Of a DNA stretch of 64,000 nt, positions 1-9,494 are shown in pieces. The position numbers were made by a program, and so were the translations under genes. How positions within the stretch are numbered: the first letter of the stretch is position 1; each line of letters starts with the position of its first letter. A model generated the notes under the pieces. It saw nothing but the letters and a program-made list of their open reading frames with translations, was not told the origin of the DNA and ran no database searches. The stretch covers positions 186,001 to 250,000 of the forward strand of contig JALJCO010008724.1 of the NCBI GenBank assembly GCA_023101725.1. The letters run 5' to 3'. The stretch comes from Atherinomorus stipes. Its lineage: Eukaryota; Chordata; Actinopteri; Atheriniformes; Atherinidae.

Positions 1-695
1 ACTCCTGCCGTCTGTAGGACATAGACAGTCTTACAGTCAACAAGTTCTTTTACTTTAGCCTTTTTCTGAGTTATTTTGAACACCTCATAGGGTGGTACAA
101 GCACTTCTTGCTCATGTTCACTTAGCTCTGGGTATTTTTTCAAATAAGCACCTAAACAGGTCTTAATTTTGAAGCATGTCTTGTCACCAAACTGTGTCAT
201 ATTTGGCAATTTCGAAGTGGAAGTGAAATAACCAAACCGAATAAGCTGATTGACCTCACCAGTAAACTGGGCTTTGCTTCTGCGGTAAGTTATGCTGCAG
301 GTTTTGTCGAGGATCTGAACAGCTCGTGTCAGCCAGAAATGTAAGGAGTGGTACTGAAACTGGGTGCCATAGTCTGATCTGTTGGTCCTGACTGCTTCAT
401 TGAATGTCTCATAGAGCTTCTTATAACCAGATGTGTAAACACAGATTGCCTGCACGTGATGCTTAGTTAACGCCGGATCTTCGTGTTTATGCTTTAAGGC
501 TTTGTTTACACACCTTTCTGCTTTATTCCATGCATTTCCAAATATTCCCTTTTTCTTTTCATTTTCAAAATACTTTTTTAAGACAATCTTTTCCATTCTT
601 TCGCTGCAGGATGAGTACATGTCATCAACAGAATCTTCAGCCATGTTCATGGGGATGTGCAGCTTGTCATTTTGTACAGTGAAGATGCCGCTGAT
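1..695 (-). CDS. Ecto-ADP-ribosyltransferase (ART family), catalytic exon, 3' end beyond window
   Basis: The minus strand reads open from an acceptor (pyrimidine tract then TAG at 698-696) to the window edge, 231 codons without a stop. ART enzymes transfer ADP-ribose from NAD+ to arginine on extracellular or secreted proteins. Visible hallmarks are YRRSKAQF (conserved Arg) near 265-290, FGYFTSTS (the S-T-S core) near 210-240, and EHEQEVLVPPYEVF near 85-125, which holds the E-x-E catalytic pair (EQE). Several cysteines suit a secreted, disulfide-bonded fold. The exon joins in phase 0 to the signal-peptide exon at 4441-4367, giving about 256 residues in the window; typical ARTs are about 290-330, so a short C-terminus lies to the left. 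All motif residues are present and the gene looks functional. Whether it ends in a GPI-anchor signal cannot be seen. Confidence 0.9.
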   Translation of the reverse strand, partial: MSGIFTVQNDKLHIPMNMAEDSVDDMYSSCSERMEKIVLKKYFENEKKKGIFGNAWNKAERCVNKALKHKHEDPALTKHHVQAICVYTSGYKKLYETFNEAVRTNRSDYGTQFQYHSLHFWLTRAVQILDKTCSITYRRSKAQFTGEVNQLIRFGYFTSTSKLPNMTQFGDKTCFKIKTCLGAYLKKYPELSEHEQEVLVPPYEVFKITQKKAKVKELVDCKTVYVLQTAG

Positions 696-885
696 CTAGA
701 AGGAAAGCAAAAATGTTGAGGGTGAGTCATGAACTACATTCAGTTTGGAAAAGTTGCAAGCATTCAGCAATATAATGCATTCAGATGCAGACAAAAGAAA
801 AATATATAAAAAGTTGAATTTCACTTTCATCAGCTGGCTTCCTTTGGACACCTAATAACAATTTGATTGCATTTCGGGCAACCGG

Positions 886-1208
886 TGACGGTGGCTCAGG
901 TGGTAGAGCAGGATCAGCGGTTCGAATCCCAATCCCCCAGCCATATGTCATTGTGTCCTTAGGCAAGACACTTAACCCCCCTTGCCGTGTGTGATTGTTC
1001 TGGTGGTGGTCGGAGGGGCCGTAGGCGCGAAATGGCAGCCACGCTTCCCTCAGTCTGTCCCAGGACAGCTGTGGCTACATACGTAGCTTACCATCACCAC
1101 GTATGAATGAGGAGTGAATGAATAATGGACCTACTGTGAGCGCATTGAGTTTCTTGATAGGAAAAGAGAAAAAAACGCAATATAAATCGAATCCATTATT
1201 ATTATTCA
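886..1208 (+). mobile_element. tRNA-derived SINE in ART intron
   Basis: A tRNA-like head has an A box (gtggctcaggtgg) and a B box (ggttcgaatcc). It is followed by the common fish SINE phrase gtccttaggcaagacactta and a unique body. The tail ends in AATCCATT and repeated ATT units. The element lies inside the ART intron. Flanking duplications were not resolved. Confidence 0.7.
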
Positions 1209-1249
1209 CTGCAATAAACTAAATGAAAAATATGCATACTTATAGCATA

Positions 1250-1775
1250 CAGTTGTGCTTAAAGGTTTACATACCATAAAGAGAAAAAAATCAGATGTCA
1301 GCAAAATAGCTGAAATTTACAAAAGTAATAAATAAAAATTTTATGAACATCATGACTAGGTTTTGTATTGTGGTTCAACAGAAATATTAAAAACAAACAA
1401 AAAAATAAAATAAAACAAGTAAACAAGTACGATGGGCCTCCTGAGATCAAATTTGGCTGAAAATCTGGGGCAATCACTGCAATTAAGTTTTGTCTTTGTA
1501 ACGTCCAATCAGACGTCTGCACCTGTTGACAGGTATTTTGACCTACTGTTCATGAGCAAGGTGCTTTAATTTGTCTGGGGCAGTTTTGTGTGTTTGTATT
1601 TGTGATTATTCTTGCGAAACAAAAAAAAAAATCTATATTTTATTTTACTAAATTAAAATCTAGTAATTTTTTTTATTTATTATTACTTTTTTCAGTTTTG
1701 TGTTATTTGAATCATGATTGTGAATTTAGCTTTTTTTCTTTAATGGGAAGGTATGTAAACTTTCAAGCAGAAAGG
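1250..1775. mobile_element. Tc1-type MITE, copy A
   Basis: First of five related copies (others at 14040, 20300, 31719, 47479). The left end CAGTTGTG follows a TA. The shared interior includes ggttcaacagaaatatt, aaacaagtaaacaag, and a palindromic cacctgttgacaggt near 1520. The right end is diverged but still reads gggaaggtatgtaaac. It is non-coding and presumably was mobilised by a Tc1/mariner transposase. Confidence 0.65.
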
Positions 1776-1850
1776 TATGTTCATATGATCAACTGTCTTG
1801 CCTGAAAAACACAAACACATGATCAAATCATTGTTATTCCTATTTATGAC

Positions 1851-2740
1851 CTGGAGGAGTGGGTAGCCTTGTGGTAATGCTGTAGGCTTTGACGCGGTAA
1901 ACCCGGGTTTGAGTTCACGACACAGCACTCAGGTGACCCACTATGAGCCTTTTAGCAAGATCCTATAGTTCCCAGAATGATTTAACTTTATTTTCCACTT
2001 ACCCTCATGGTGAGCAAGACTCTCGAACACTTTTTTAATATCTCAAATGCAGCCAGCGATCAGGAAGGCTTCTCTTTTTCCCCCCAACTTTCATATAATG
2101 GAGTTCGCCGGGGTCTGAGCCAAAAAGATCCATAAAAGTCCACAAAAACTTGTCAGTATTCCTCCATACTGCTCGTCCAATGTAATCCAAGTGTCCTGAG
2201 TGGGTAGCGTCCAGAATTTACTCAAAACAATGTCATTTAGTATATTTTTAGAGCCTAAACAGTTCTACATCGCATGTCTAGCAAGCACGCGATGCACGTT
2301 CACGAAACTACGGAAGCCGCGTCAGACGAGATCGCGCGTTCTCTTTTTCTTTCTTTGTTTTAAATCAATGGATTACATTGGACGAGCAGTATGGAGGAAT
2401 ACTGACAAGTTTTTGTGAACTTTTAAGGACCTTTTTGACTCGGACCCCGGCAAACTCCATTATATGAAAGTTGGGGGAAAAAGAGAAGCCTTCCTGATCG
2501 CCGGCTGCATTTGACATATTAAAAAAGTGTTTGAGAGTCTTGCTCACCACCATAAGGGTAAGTGAAAAATAAAGTTAAATCATTCTGTGGGTGAACTATT
2601 GCTTTAACCCCCACCAACTTCTCCCTGGGCGCTGCATATGGCAGCTCTCTGGTCTAAACTAGAATGGGTTAAAAGTAGTTGCACCAATCCAGTCCAATAC
2701 TGACCTCTGCTGAGCGTATCCGCCGATACTACTTTTGAAT
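1851..2740 (+). mobile_element. tRNA-derived SINE split by a foldback element
   Basis: The head at 1851-1968 (gagtgggtagccttgtggtaatgc, then gggtttgagttc as B box) and the tail at 2606-2740 (ttaacccccaccaacttctccc) together match the uninterrupted SINE at 40603-40856. In the intact copy the phrase gagcaaggtccttaaccccc is continuous; here it is broken after gatcc by about 640 bp. The SINE was therefore in place first. Confidence 0.65.
1969..2605. mobile_element. Foldback (long inverted repeat) DNA element
   Basis: Left arm about 1972-2188 and right arm about 2367-2600 are inverted copies of about 215 bp. They share cagaatgatttaacttta, cttaccct, gagcaagactct, gaaggcttctctttttcccc and attcctccatactgctcgtc. 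The spacer of about 180 bp is unrelated. The ends read approximately ATAGTTC...GAACTAT. The TSD could not be fixed and the superfamily is not assigned. Confidence 0.7.
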
Positions 2741-3151
2741 GAATGAATCGTATACTTTGCAATGTGAGTGAAGGCATCAAGCTTGACTTAAATATTTAGT
2801 TTTTAAAAAAGTAACAAATTAACACAGTTAACATAAATGTACTTTATATCATTTATTAGCTAATAAAGTGTACATTAGCAGCAAAAGAGATAGATAACAC
2901 TTCTCTAGTTAAAAGCAGAGCAGAATTTCTCAACTGGGATTAATGAAGTAAAAATTATTATTATGTCTTATTATTAATAAATATGGCATTATCATATAAC
3001 TATATAATAAATTTTCAGGGGGAATAAGGAGGAGAAATTGTGCTTCAACTTGTAATTCCTTGAGGGAGTGCCTTGCCCAACTTGTATGTTTGTAAAATAT
3101 GAAAAAAAAAGGTAGCACATCCCAGACTGAATGACAAAAGTCAGTAGTACT

Positions 3152-3235
3152 CACATTAATGGAGTTAATTGGCTCACATCAAACTACAATAGAAAATTTC
3201 AGTTTGATGTGAGTCAGTAAACTCCATTAATGTGG
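3152..3235. repeat. Short perfect-loop hairpin (84 bp)
   Basis: The arm cacattaatggagttaatt followed by ctcacatcaaact is repeated inverted as agtttgatgtgag...aactccattaatgtgg, with about 16 bases between. This would form a strong hairpin in DNA or RNA. It may be a tiny MITE or a remnant of one, and it lies in the ART intron. Confidence 0.6.
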
Positions 3236-3689
3236 TCCCGAGGAGACGGGAACAGCGGGCAGTGCTGTGATTCTCTGCATCCACTGATATAATGGTGTTT
3301 TCTGTCATCTGTAAAAAAACAACTACAGGGTTTAAATAGTGAGACCACAATATATGCTTTTTTATCAGTCACAAAGTGATCCGAACATACTGTTAGATGT
3401 TTCCATGGTTTCCAGCGTGAACTGTCAGCATTTATGAGCTTGATAGCCGCTAGCCACTTAGCATGTTGCTCGGGACTTTTTCTGTTGTTTTGGGAACTGG
3501 AAAAACATCTTCTCTTATCCGTGTGGTAGTTATGTTAATGGCAGCCATACACAGCAGGACTTCTCAGTATTTCCAAAGAAGAATAAACGAAGATTGACGA
3601 GTAATTAAACAGGTAATCAAATGGCTCCCATGCATGAAGCAAAGTTTTCAGCTTCTACCTAACCGGATATGACGAATTTGGCGAAAATT

Positions 3690-4040
3690 CCTTTATACTC
3701 GCGGTGACCCATTGGGGGAAAAAAATCTAAAAAATTTGTTGTAATGTTCAGGGAAAAAGTCCGAATTCTGACTTTTTTCAGAAACTGAAAAAAAAAACAG
3801 GAAAGAAAATTTCTGAAAATTTTTCTTTAATGTTCTGTAAAAAAGTCAGAATTCAGACTTTATTTCTGAAATAAAAATAAATAAATAAATAAATAAAAAT
3901 CCCGATTTTTTTTTCCCTAATAGTCAATATTCTTACTTTTTTGTCAATTTTTTTTTCTTCAGTGGCCCTAATTTTCTTCCATATAAAACAAAACATAAAA
4001 ACTTTGCAAAAAAAAAGGAGACTTCCATTATTCTTTTTGG
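3690..4040. repeat. A/T-rich low-complexity stretch in ART intron
   Basis: Homopolymeric A and T runs, repeated gtcagaattcagactt-like palindromes, and an (AAAT)n run at about 3876-3897. No coding potential is seen. Confidence 0.6.
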
Positions 4041-4366
4041 GATGTTGCTCTTTTTAGAGTGTTGCAGAAGCCCATAATTTCCAAGCTAATGAGAAGAGAA
4101 ACAGATGTAGAATAAAACCATAACTGGTACTTTTACTTGTAAAAATTTAGAGCAATTATTCCAATGAAAAGCTTGTAAAACATACATTTGTTATCATGAG
4201 TATTCTAAATATTACTTGGTTCTTCATCATTTTTAGTCAATGTTATTTAGATCCAATGTGGACAGTCCAAAGATCCACTTGCAGCTCTGGAGCCACAGAT
4301 GGCAGACCCCTGCTTTAATAGAAGTTAAGTTTACATTGCTCACTATCCAGACAATGCTGCACTCAC

Positions 4367-4441
4367 CTTCTTGGAGTCGACTGGAAGCATCCAGCAAAGC
4401 AGTAAACACAGCGGAGCAGAGACCAGCATGTTAGCCTTCAT
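4367..4441 (-). CDS. ART gene exon 1: start codon and signal peptide
   Basis: Exactly 25 codons from ATG (4441-4439) to a strong GTGAGT donor at 4366-4361. The peptide is a classic signal sequence: a basic N-terminus, then a hydrophobic core (LVSAPLCLLLCWMLP), ending DSKK. The phase-0 donor matches the phase-0 acceptor at 696, so exon 1 continues as KK-ISGIFTVQNDKL. The upstream in-frame ATG at 4543 lies before a likely 5' UTR acceptor (TTTTCAG ending at 4452), so this ATG is preferred. The intron is 3,670 bp (4366-696) and holds several transposons. Confidence 0.85.
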
Positions 4442-4450
4442 CGCTGCAGT

Positions 4451-4640
4451 TCTGAAAACACCGTCTGAATTTAGAAAGAAAAGAGGTTGGACATCAGAAA
4501 TATACTCGTATGACCTGTATGACAGCGAATATTCTGATAGCACAGATTCAAGCCCTAAATTTAATTAGAATTCCAAATAAAATCTCAGAATTTGCAAAAA
4601 CATCAAAGGTTTGAAAAGATCAACTCACCGCCCGTTATGA
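4451..4640 (-). other. Probable 5' UTR intron of the ART gene
   Basis: On the minus strand a good donor (GCG then GTGAGTTG, 4628-4623) is followed about 170 bp later by a TTTTCAG acceptor (ending 4452), 10 bases before the ART start codon. This suggests a non-coding first exon ending at 4629 and a short intron. The inference rests on splice signals only; the transcription start is not identifiable. Confidence 0.45.
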
Positions 4641-4683
4641 AAGTGCAAGTACTGAGCCCCTCGGATGATTAGTTGTCATAGGA

Positions 4684-5025
4684 TGTCAAGTCACATTTAT
4701 TTAGAAAGCACATTTAAAAACAACCTCAGTTGACCAAAGTGCTGTACAGAATAAAAAATAAATACATCTGATATAAAAACGGAATAAAAACACAAGCACA
4801 TTAACACATAAACCAAAAATACAAAAATATAAAATATAAATATAAATGTGACACTCTCAGACTGGGTGGAAGGCCAGTGAAAACAAATGAGTTTTCAGCA
4901 GTGATTTAAAATGATCAACGGACTGCGCAGATCTGATGGTTAGGGGCAGGCTGTTCCAGAGCCGAGGAGCAGCAACAGAAAAAGCCCGATCACCTCTACC
5001 TTTCAGATGGGGCTTTCATATGCTC
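4684..5025 (-). mobile_element. LINE fragment: C-terminus of reverse-transcriptase ORF and 3' UTR
   Basis: On the minus strand, from about 5015, the frame reads RGDRAFSVAAPRLWNSLPLT, then SVDHFKSLLKTHLFS and a stop. This is the usual C-terminal signature of L2/CR1-type non-LTR retrotransposons. It is followed by a 3' UTR that includes the common phrase gctgtacagaataaaaaata read on the plus strand. The element is strongly 5'-truncated and lies just upstream of the ART gene. Confidence 0.8.
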
Positions 5026-5123
5026 CGCCTCGTCTCAGAGAGACCACCAAAGTACGTGCACAAGAGCATCCACATGCAAACACGGGATTTTGCAGATTCA
5101 CACATTACAAATTACCACAACTG

Positions 5124-5166
5124 TGTGGGTGTGCGTGTGTGTGTGTGTGTGTTCGTGGGTGTGTAT
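5124..5166. repeat. (GT)n microsatellite
   Basis: Interrupted GT repeat, tgtgtgggtgtgcgtgtgtg and onward. It makes the overlapping valine- and cysteine-rich open frames meaningless as genes. Confidence 0.85.
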
Positions 5167-5289
5167 TTGGCTATTATTCAGTGTGTCACCATGTGCTTGA
5201 GATGGTGGGCTTCACTTTTCACATGTTCTCTCTTCTCTGAGGAAATGAGGTTTCATCTACCAAGAAAACTGACACATCTAGTGTAGGTC

Positions 5290-5940
5290 TGTGGTTGGTA
5301 AAAGAGAAGCCAACCTCTGCTGTTAGTTTCTGAGCTATCATTACTGTGTGCAGCTGCAGGAAGTTTAGATCAAACTCTCTTAGTCATAAACAAAGGAAGA
5401 GTTTGTAATCCATGTTAAACTGAGTGCCAGTGAAATATGTCTGTCCCTAAATCAAGCCATGTTTTACTTCATGCAGTAACTAGAGGAACAAAGATGTGTG
5501 TGGATAGGGTAGTAATGTGCTCTGAGAAAATAGATGATTATTATGAATAATGTTAGTATTGGAGCATTTTGCGTTGGCTCATAACGAGTGACTTCTGTTG
5601 CACGGTGCATCATTGCGAAAGATGTCAGGCGCTATGTGTGACATTGGTCTTATGAAGTGAAGGGAAAAAAAAAATCCTGTTGAAGCCCACATATGACAAA
5701 TGTGTGAACAACTGTGCATTCACTTATACATCAGCTCTTTGAACAAAAATTTTTTCACTTATCGACACAATTTGGTGATAAAGTTCACTACAAAAGCAAA
5801 GTGTGCAAAAAAAAAAAATCACCTTTTTTTTTTTTTTTTTTTACATGTAAACAGAAAATGTAATTATAGTGCAGATGTACTGTATATGGGAACATTATGC
5901 ATACCAAAGTCATTTATCGTAGTGGAAGTGAGGCATCTGC
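5290..5940. other. No recognisable feature
   Basis: Intergenic A+T-rich DNA between the ART gene and a DNA transposon, with poly(A) and poly(T) runs near 5808-5842. No exon, RNA gene or repeat end was recognised. Confidence 0.5.
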
Positions 5941-6340
5941 ATGTACACTCACCGGCCACTTTATTAGGTACACCTTGCTAGTACAGGGTTGGACCCTTTT
6001 TTGCCTTCAGAACCGCCTTAATCCTTTGCGGCATAGATTCAACAAGATACTGGAAACATTCCTCAGAGATTTTGCTCCATATTGACATGACAGCATCACA
6101 CAGTTGCTGCAGATTTGTTGGCTGCACATCCATGATGAGAACCTCCCATTTCACCACATCCCAAAGGTGCTCTATTGGATTGAGATCTGGTGACTGTGGA
6201 GGCCATTTGAGTACAATGAACTCATTATCATGTTAAAAAACCAGTCTGAGATGATTCTCGCTTTATGACGTGGTGTGTTATCCTGCTGGAAGTAGCATCA
6301 GAGGATGCTACACTGTGGTCATAAAGGGATGGACATGGTC

Positions 6341-6537
6341 GGGGCGGTGATTAGCTCAGTTGGTTGAGCAGCCACCCCACGAACAGAGGCAACAGTTCCT
6401 CAATGCAGTCGGCCCCAGTTCGATTCCCGGTCCAGGTCCCTTTGCTGCATGTCACTCCCCACTCTCTCTGCCTCTTTCCTGTTGCTATACACTGTCACAT
6501 AAAGGCCACTAGTGCCCAAAAAATCCTTTAAAAAAAA
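6341..6537 (+). mobile_element. tRNA-derived SINE with 15-18 bp target-site duplication
   Basis: A box gattagctcagttggttgag and B box cagttcgattcccgg give a clear tRNA-like head. The body contains ctgcatgtcactccccactc, and the tail is poly(A). The flanks gggatggacatggtc (6326-6340) and gggatggacatggtc (6541-6555) are identical, extended by AAA to 18 bp. It is inserted in the transposon at 5945-7470. Confidence 0.9.
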
Positions 6538-6710
6538 AAAGGGATGGACATGGTCAGCAACAATACTCAGGTAGGCTGTGGTGGTTAAACTGCCACATTG
6601 GTTCTAAGGGGCCCAAAGTGTGCCAAGAAAATCTCTCCCACACTGTTATACCACCACCACCAACCTGAACCACTGATACAAGGCAGGATGGATCCATGCT
6701 TTCATGTTGT

Positions 6711-7281
6711 ACCGTACCGTCTTCTTCCGTTTATCCGGGATCGGGTTGTGGGGACAGCTGCCTAACCAGGGAAGCCCAGACTTCCCTCACCCCGGCCACA
6801 GCCGTCAGCTCATCCGGGGGGATCCCGAGGGGTTCCCAGACCAGCCGGGAGACGTAGTCCCTCCAGCGTGTCCTGGATCTCCCCCGGGGTCCCGGGGGGA
6901 GGGAGGCGTCCAGGAGGCACCCGCACCAGCTCAGGCTCCTTTCCAACCAGAGAGGTGACATTCCACGTCCCTAGAGCTAGCTTCTGCAGCCGGGGGTTGG
7001 TCAGCCAGGGTCTCCCCCGCCCTCGGCCGCCACCCAACTCACACTGCACCCGACCCCTATGGCCCCTCTCGTGGGTGGTGGGTCCACAAGAAAGTGGGCC
7101 CATGTCGTCCTTTCAGGCTGAGCCCGACCGGGCCCCATGAGCAAAAGCCTGGCCACCAGGCGCTCGCCTCCGTGCCCCACCTCCGGGCCTGGCTCCAGAG
7201 GGGGGCCCCGGTGACCCGTGTCCGGGCGAGGGACACATGGCTCCGTTGATGTCCGTCTCCATGAGGGGTGTTTGGGCTGCA
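6711..7281 (-). mobile_element. Internally deleted LINE copy (5' end joined to 3' end), with TSD
   Basis: The minus strand carries a GC-rich 5' leader and the start of an apurinic-type endonuclease (LALGTWNVTSLVGKEPELVR, near 6985-6915). It then jumps, out of frame, to the C-terminus of a reverse-transcriptase ORF (RTRWRDYVSRLVWEPLGIPP and REVWASLVRQLSPQPDPG, 6870-6735). The 3' end is a short ACGGT-type repeat. The whole element is only 571 bp and is flanked by a perfect 12-bp TSD, ctttcatgttgt (6699-6710 and 7282-7293). The catalytic middle, several kb in a full LINE, is missing. LINE clade is not certain. Confidence 0.85.
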
Positions 7282-7479
7282 CTTTCATGTTGTTGACACC
7301 AAATTCTGAGCCTACCATCCGAATTTCGTAGCAGAAATGGAGACTCATCAGACAAGGCAACATTTCTCCATCTTCTATTGTCCAGTGTTGGTGAGTCTTT
7401 GTGAATTGTAGCCTCAGTTTCTTGTTCTTAGCTGACAGGAGTGGCACCCAGTGTGGTCTTCGTCCCACATTTGGTTAGA

Positions 7480-8395
7480 TGGAATCTGGTTACCCTAGTA
7501 ACACTGACTGAAGCCGACAGCATACCTGTTTTGGTGCGGTCCTCCCTCCCTGCATCCTGGCAGTGTTTACATCTACTTTGTCTTCTTTTAATGCACCACA
7601 GTAGCTTAGAGAAAGCAACAAATCAAAAGAAAAAAAAAACAAAACAAAAGAAAACAACACAAAGGACTTGCTGGCATGGAGGGGATGGGTTGTTGATCTG
7701 GGATCTAACTTGCTCCCTACTATGCGACCCACGGGTGCCTTGGTCAGTCTGCATCCTTCCACTCATGGGGTAAAACACAAGTTATGATAAAGAAGCTATA
7801 AAGATTTATACATTTGTTAGTGAAAATGACAAATTTTTATATAATTATCAACAATGATGCAATAGTGGTGATGATAATAATAATGACAGCAATTGATATG
7901 ATTGCTATTTTATTATATTATTATTAATTTTTTTTTTCTGTCCTATTGTGTTAATAAATAATCCTTATATCATTTTTATTATTTGAATTGTAAATGCTGT
8001 CACAAATATAGCCATTATAGGTAATATTAATACAATCATTTTCATATATTTATATCAATAGAAGAAGAAGAAGAAAAAAAAAAAAGGAACCTTAGTGATG
8101 AAATCTCAAATAACTATTCCAGACCTACCAGTTACTGTGTATAACGGATGTTTAATTATCCAATTTACTCAGTATTTCCTACTTCTCTTCTCCCTGTTCT
8201 TGTCTACCAATGTTAATTACTTGGATTGCTTCGTTTGAATTTTTTCATGTCTGTCATTTTTCTCCTTTTTGTTTTGTTTTCTTGTCCTTTGTTCAACACT
8301 GTAACAAAAAATAAAAAAAATCCATGTAAAAAATTTCAGTCATTGCATCAAGAGTAAAAAACAAAACAAAACAAAAAACAAAACAAGAAGAAACA
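7480..8395. other. No recognisable gene; A/T-rich with simple repeats
   Basis: A+T-rich with ATT/AAT runs around 7860-8060, a GAA run near 8062-8075, and aaaac repeats near 8355-8385. Nothing coding was recognised. Confidence 0.5.
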
Positions 8396-8397
8396 AC

Positions 8398-8560
8398 TCC
8401 AGCCGCTGGGTTGCCAGGCTTGCTGCTGATAGGACAGTGACCAGCAGCCTGCAGCATGTCCAACAAGTAATACAGAGGTTTTTTTTTTTAACTGACAGCT
8501 AACGTTAGCCACATTAGTAAGTGAGTTAGTTTACCAACCCAGGAGAAAAGTCACCATTTG
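8398..8560. mobile_element. Fragment of the TTAA element family seen at 58218-58873
   Basis: The phrases ctgcagcatgtccaacaagtaa, acagagg and aactgacagctaacgttagcca occur in the same order here and at 58330-58400. No terminal repeat remains, so this is a truncated copy. Confidence 0.6.
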
Positions 8561-8599
8561 TCGCTCCCCATCTTCTGCTGCTGTACCAAAGTAACATTC

Positions 8600-9090
8600 A
8601 GTCCATTTTGCTGTATTGTTCACCCTGTTTTTACACCATGCTGTCAGTTGCCAATAGAAACAAGCTTATCAAAATTACTCACAAATCGCATCCAGTCATC
8701 TGCTCTCCCACACCAAACATCTCACAGCTAAATTACAAAGCAACAGCCCGACTTGCCACATCAATACTTCAAGACACCCTCTCCATGACTTTTTTCAGCT
8801 CCTCCCCTCTGGACGCAGATACCGGACACTTAGATATAGAAGGGCCCGTTTTAAAAGGAGTTTTGTACCATCAGCCATTGCCATTCTCAATAAGCCTCAC
8901 TGATTTGTTTGTTTGTCACCGTTTGTCTGCTCTGGTGTTCTTTTGTGATAGTTAATGGTGTTGAGACTGTGTATTGTGCTATATGTATTATATGTAAACG
9001 TGTATACCAACTTGACATGACAGCCTGTGCAAACAAATTTCCCCTCATGGGACAATAAACAATCTATCTATTCATTCATCTATCTCCATG
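8600..9090 (+). mobile_element. LINE 3' fragment with TATC-type tail
   Basis: The plus strand encodes LSVANRNKLIKITHKSHPVI and, after a frameshift near 8793, LLPSGRRYRTLRYRRARFKRSFVPSAIAILNKP with a stop. This is the usual C-terminal end of fish Rex/L2-like reverse-transcriptase ORFs. The 3' UTR (aaatttcccctcatgggacaataaac) ends in an imperfect TATC repeat at 9062-9090. The element is 5'-truncated and dead. Confidence 0.75.
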
Positions 9091-9107
9091 TTTTGATGCC
9101 GTGGAAA

Positions 9108-9489
9108 ATGTTTGCGACCCTGTTGACTATTTTGAATGAAACGCTCGATTGTTCGATGATCACACTTCAGAAGCTTGGCAATTTTATGAGTGCTGCATCC
9201 CTCTGCAAGATATCGCACTATTTTTGACTTTTCGGAGCCTGTCAAGTCCTTCTTCTGACTCATTTTGCCAAAGGAAAGGAAGTTGCCTAATAATTATGTT
9301 TGTCTAATACACCTGATATAGGGTGTTGATGTCATTAGAGCACACCCCTTCTCATTACAGAGATGCACATCACCTGATATGCTTAATTGGTAGTAGGCTT
9401 TCGACCTATACAGCTTGGAGTAAGACAACATGTATAAAGAGGATGATGTGGTCAAAATACTCATTTGCCTAATAATTCTGCACTCCCTG
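9108..9489 (-). mobile_element. 5' end of a Tc1-like transposon
   Basis: The right boundary CACTCCCTG is followed by TA (9490-9491), and the terminal region matches the long terminal repeat of the Tc1 element at 37520-41160. The minus strand encodes the start of the transposase, MSQKKDLTGSEKSKIVRYLA, with its DNA-binding helix-turn-helix, to about residue 51 (NSQQGRK), then breaks off. It is a truncated copy. Confidence 0.85.
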
Positions 9490-9494
9490 TACTT

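Larger units (their letters stand above)
5945..7470. mobile_element. Non-autonomous DNA transposon with two internal insertions
   Basis: The left end reads TACACTCACCGGCCACTTTATTAGGTACACC (positions 5944-5974), a very common teleost transposon terminus. The body continues to 6340, resumes at 6556-6710, and again at 7294-7470 (gtagcagaaatggagactca, ttgtagcctcagtttcttgt). It is interrupted by a SINE and a LINE derivative, both with TSDs. The right inverted terminus was not found, so the element is truncated on the right. No transposase frame is present. Confidence 0.7.

Noticed and set aside
880..950. tRNA-like sequences (also at 6345, 40605, 53676) as genuine tRNA genes
   Set aside because: They have A and B boxes but no full cloverleaf and continue into SINE bodies and tails.
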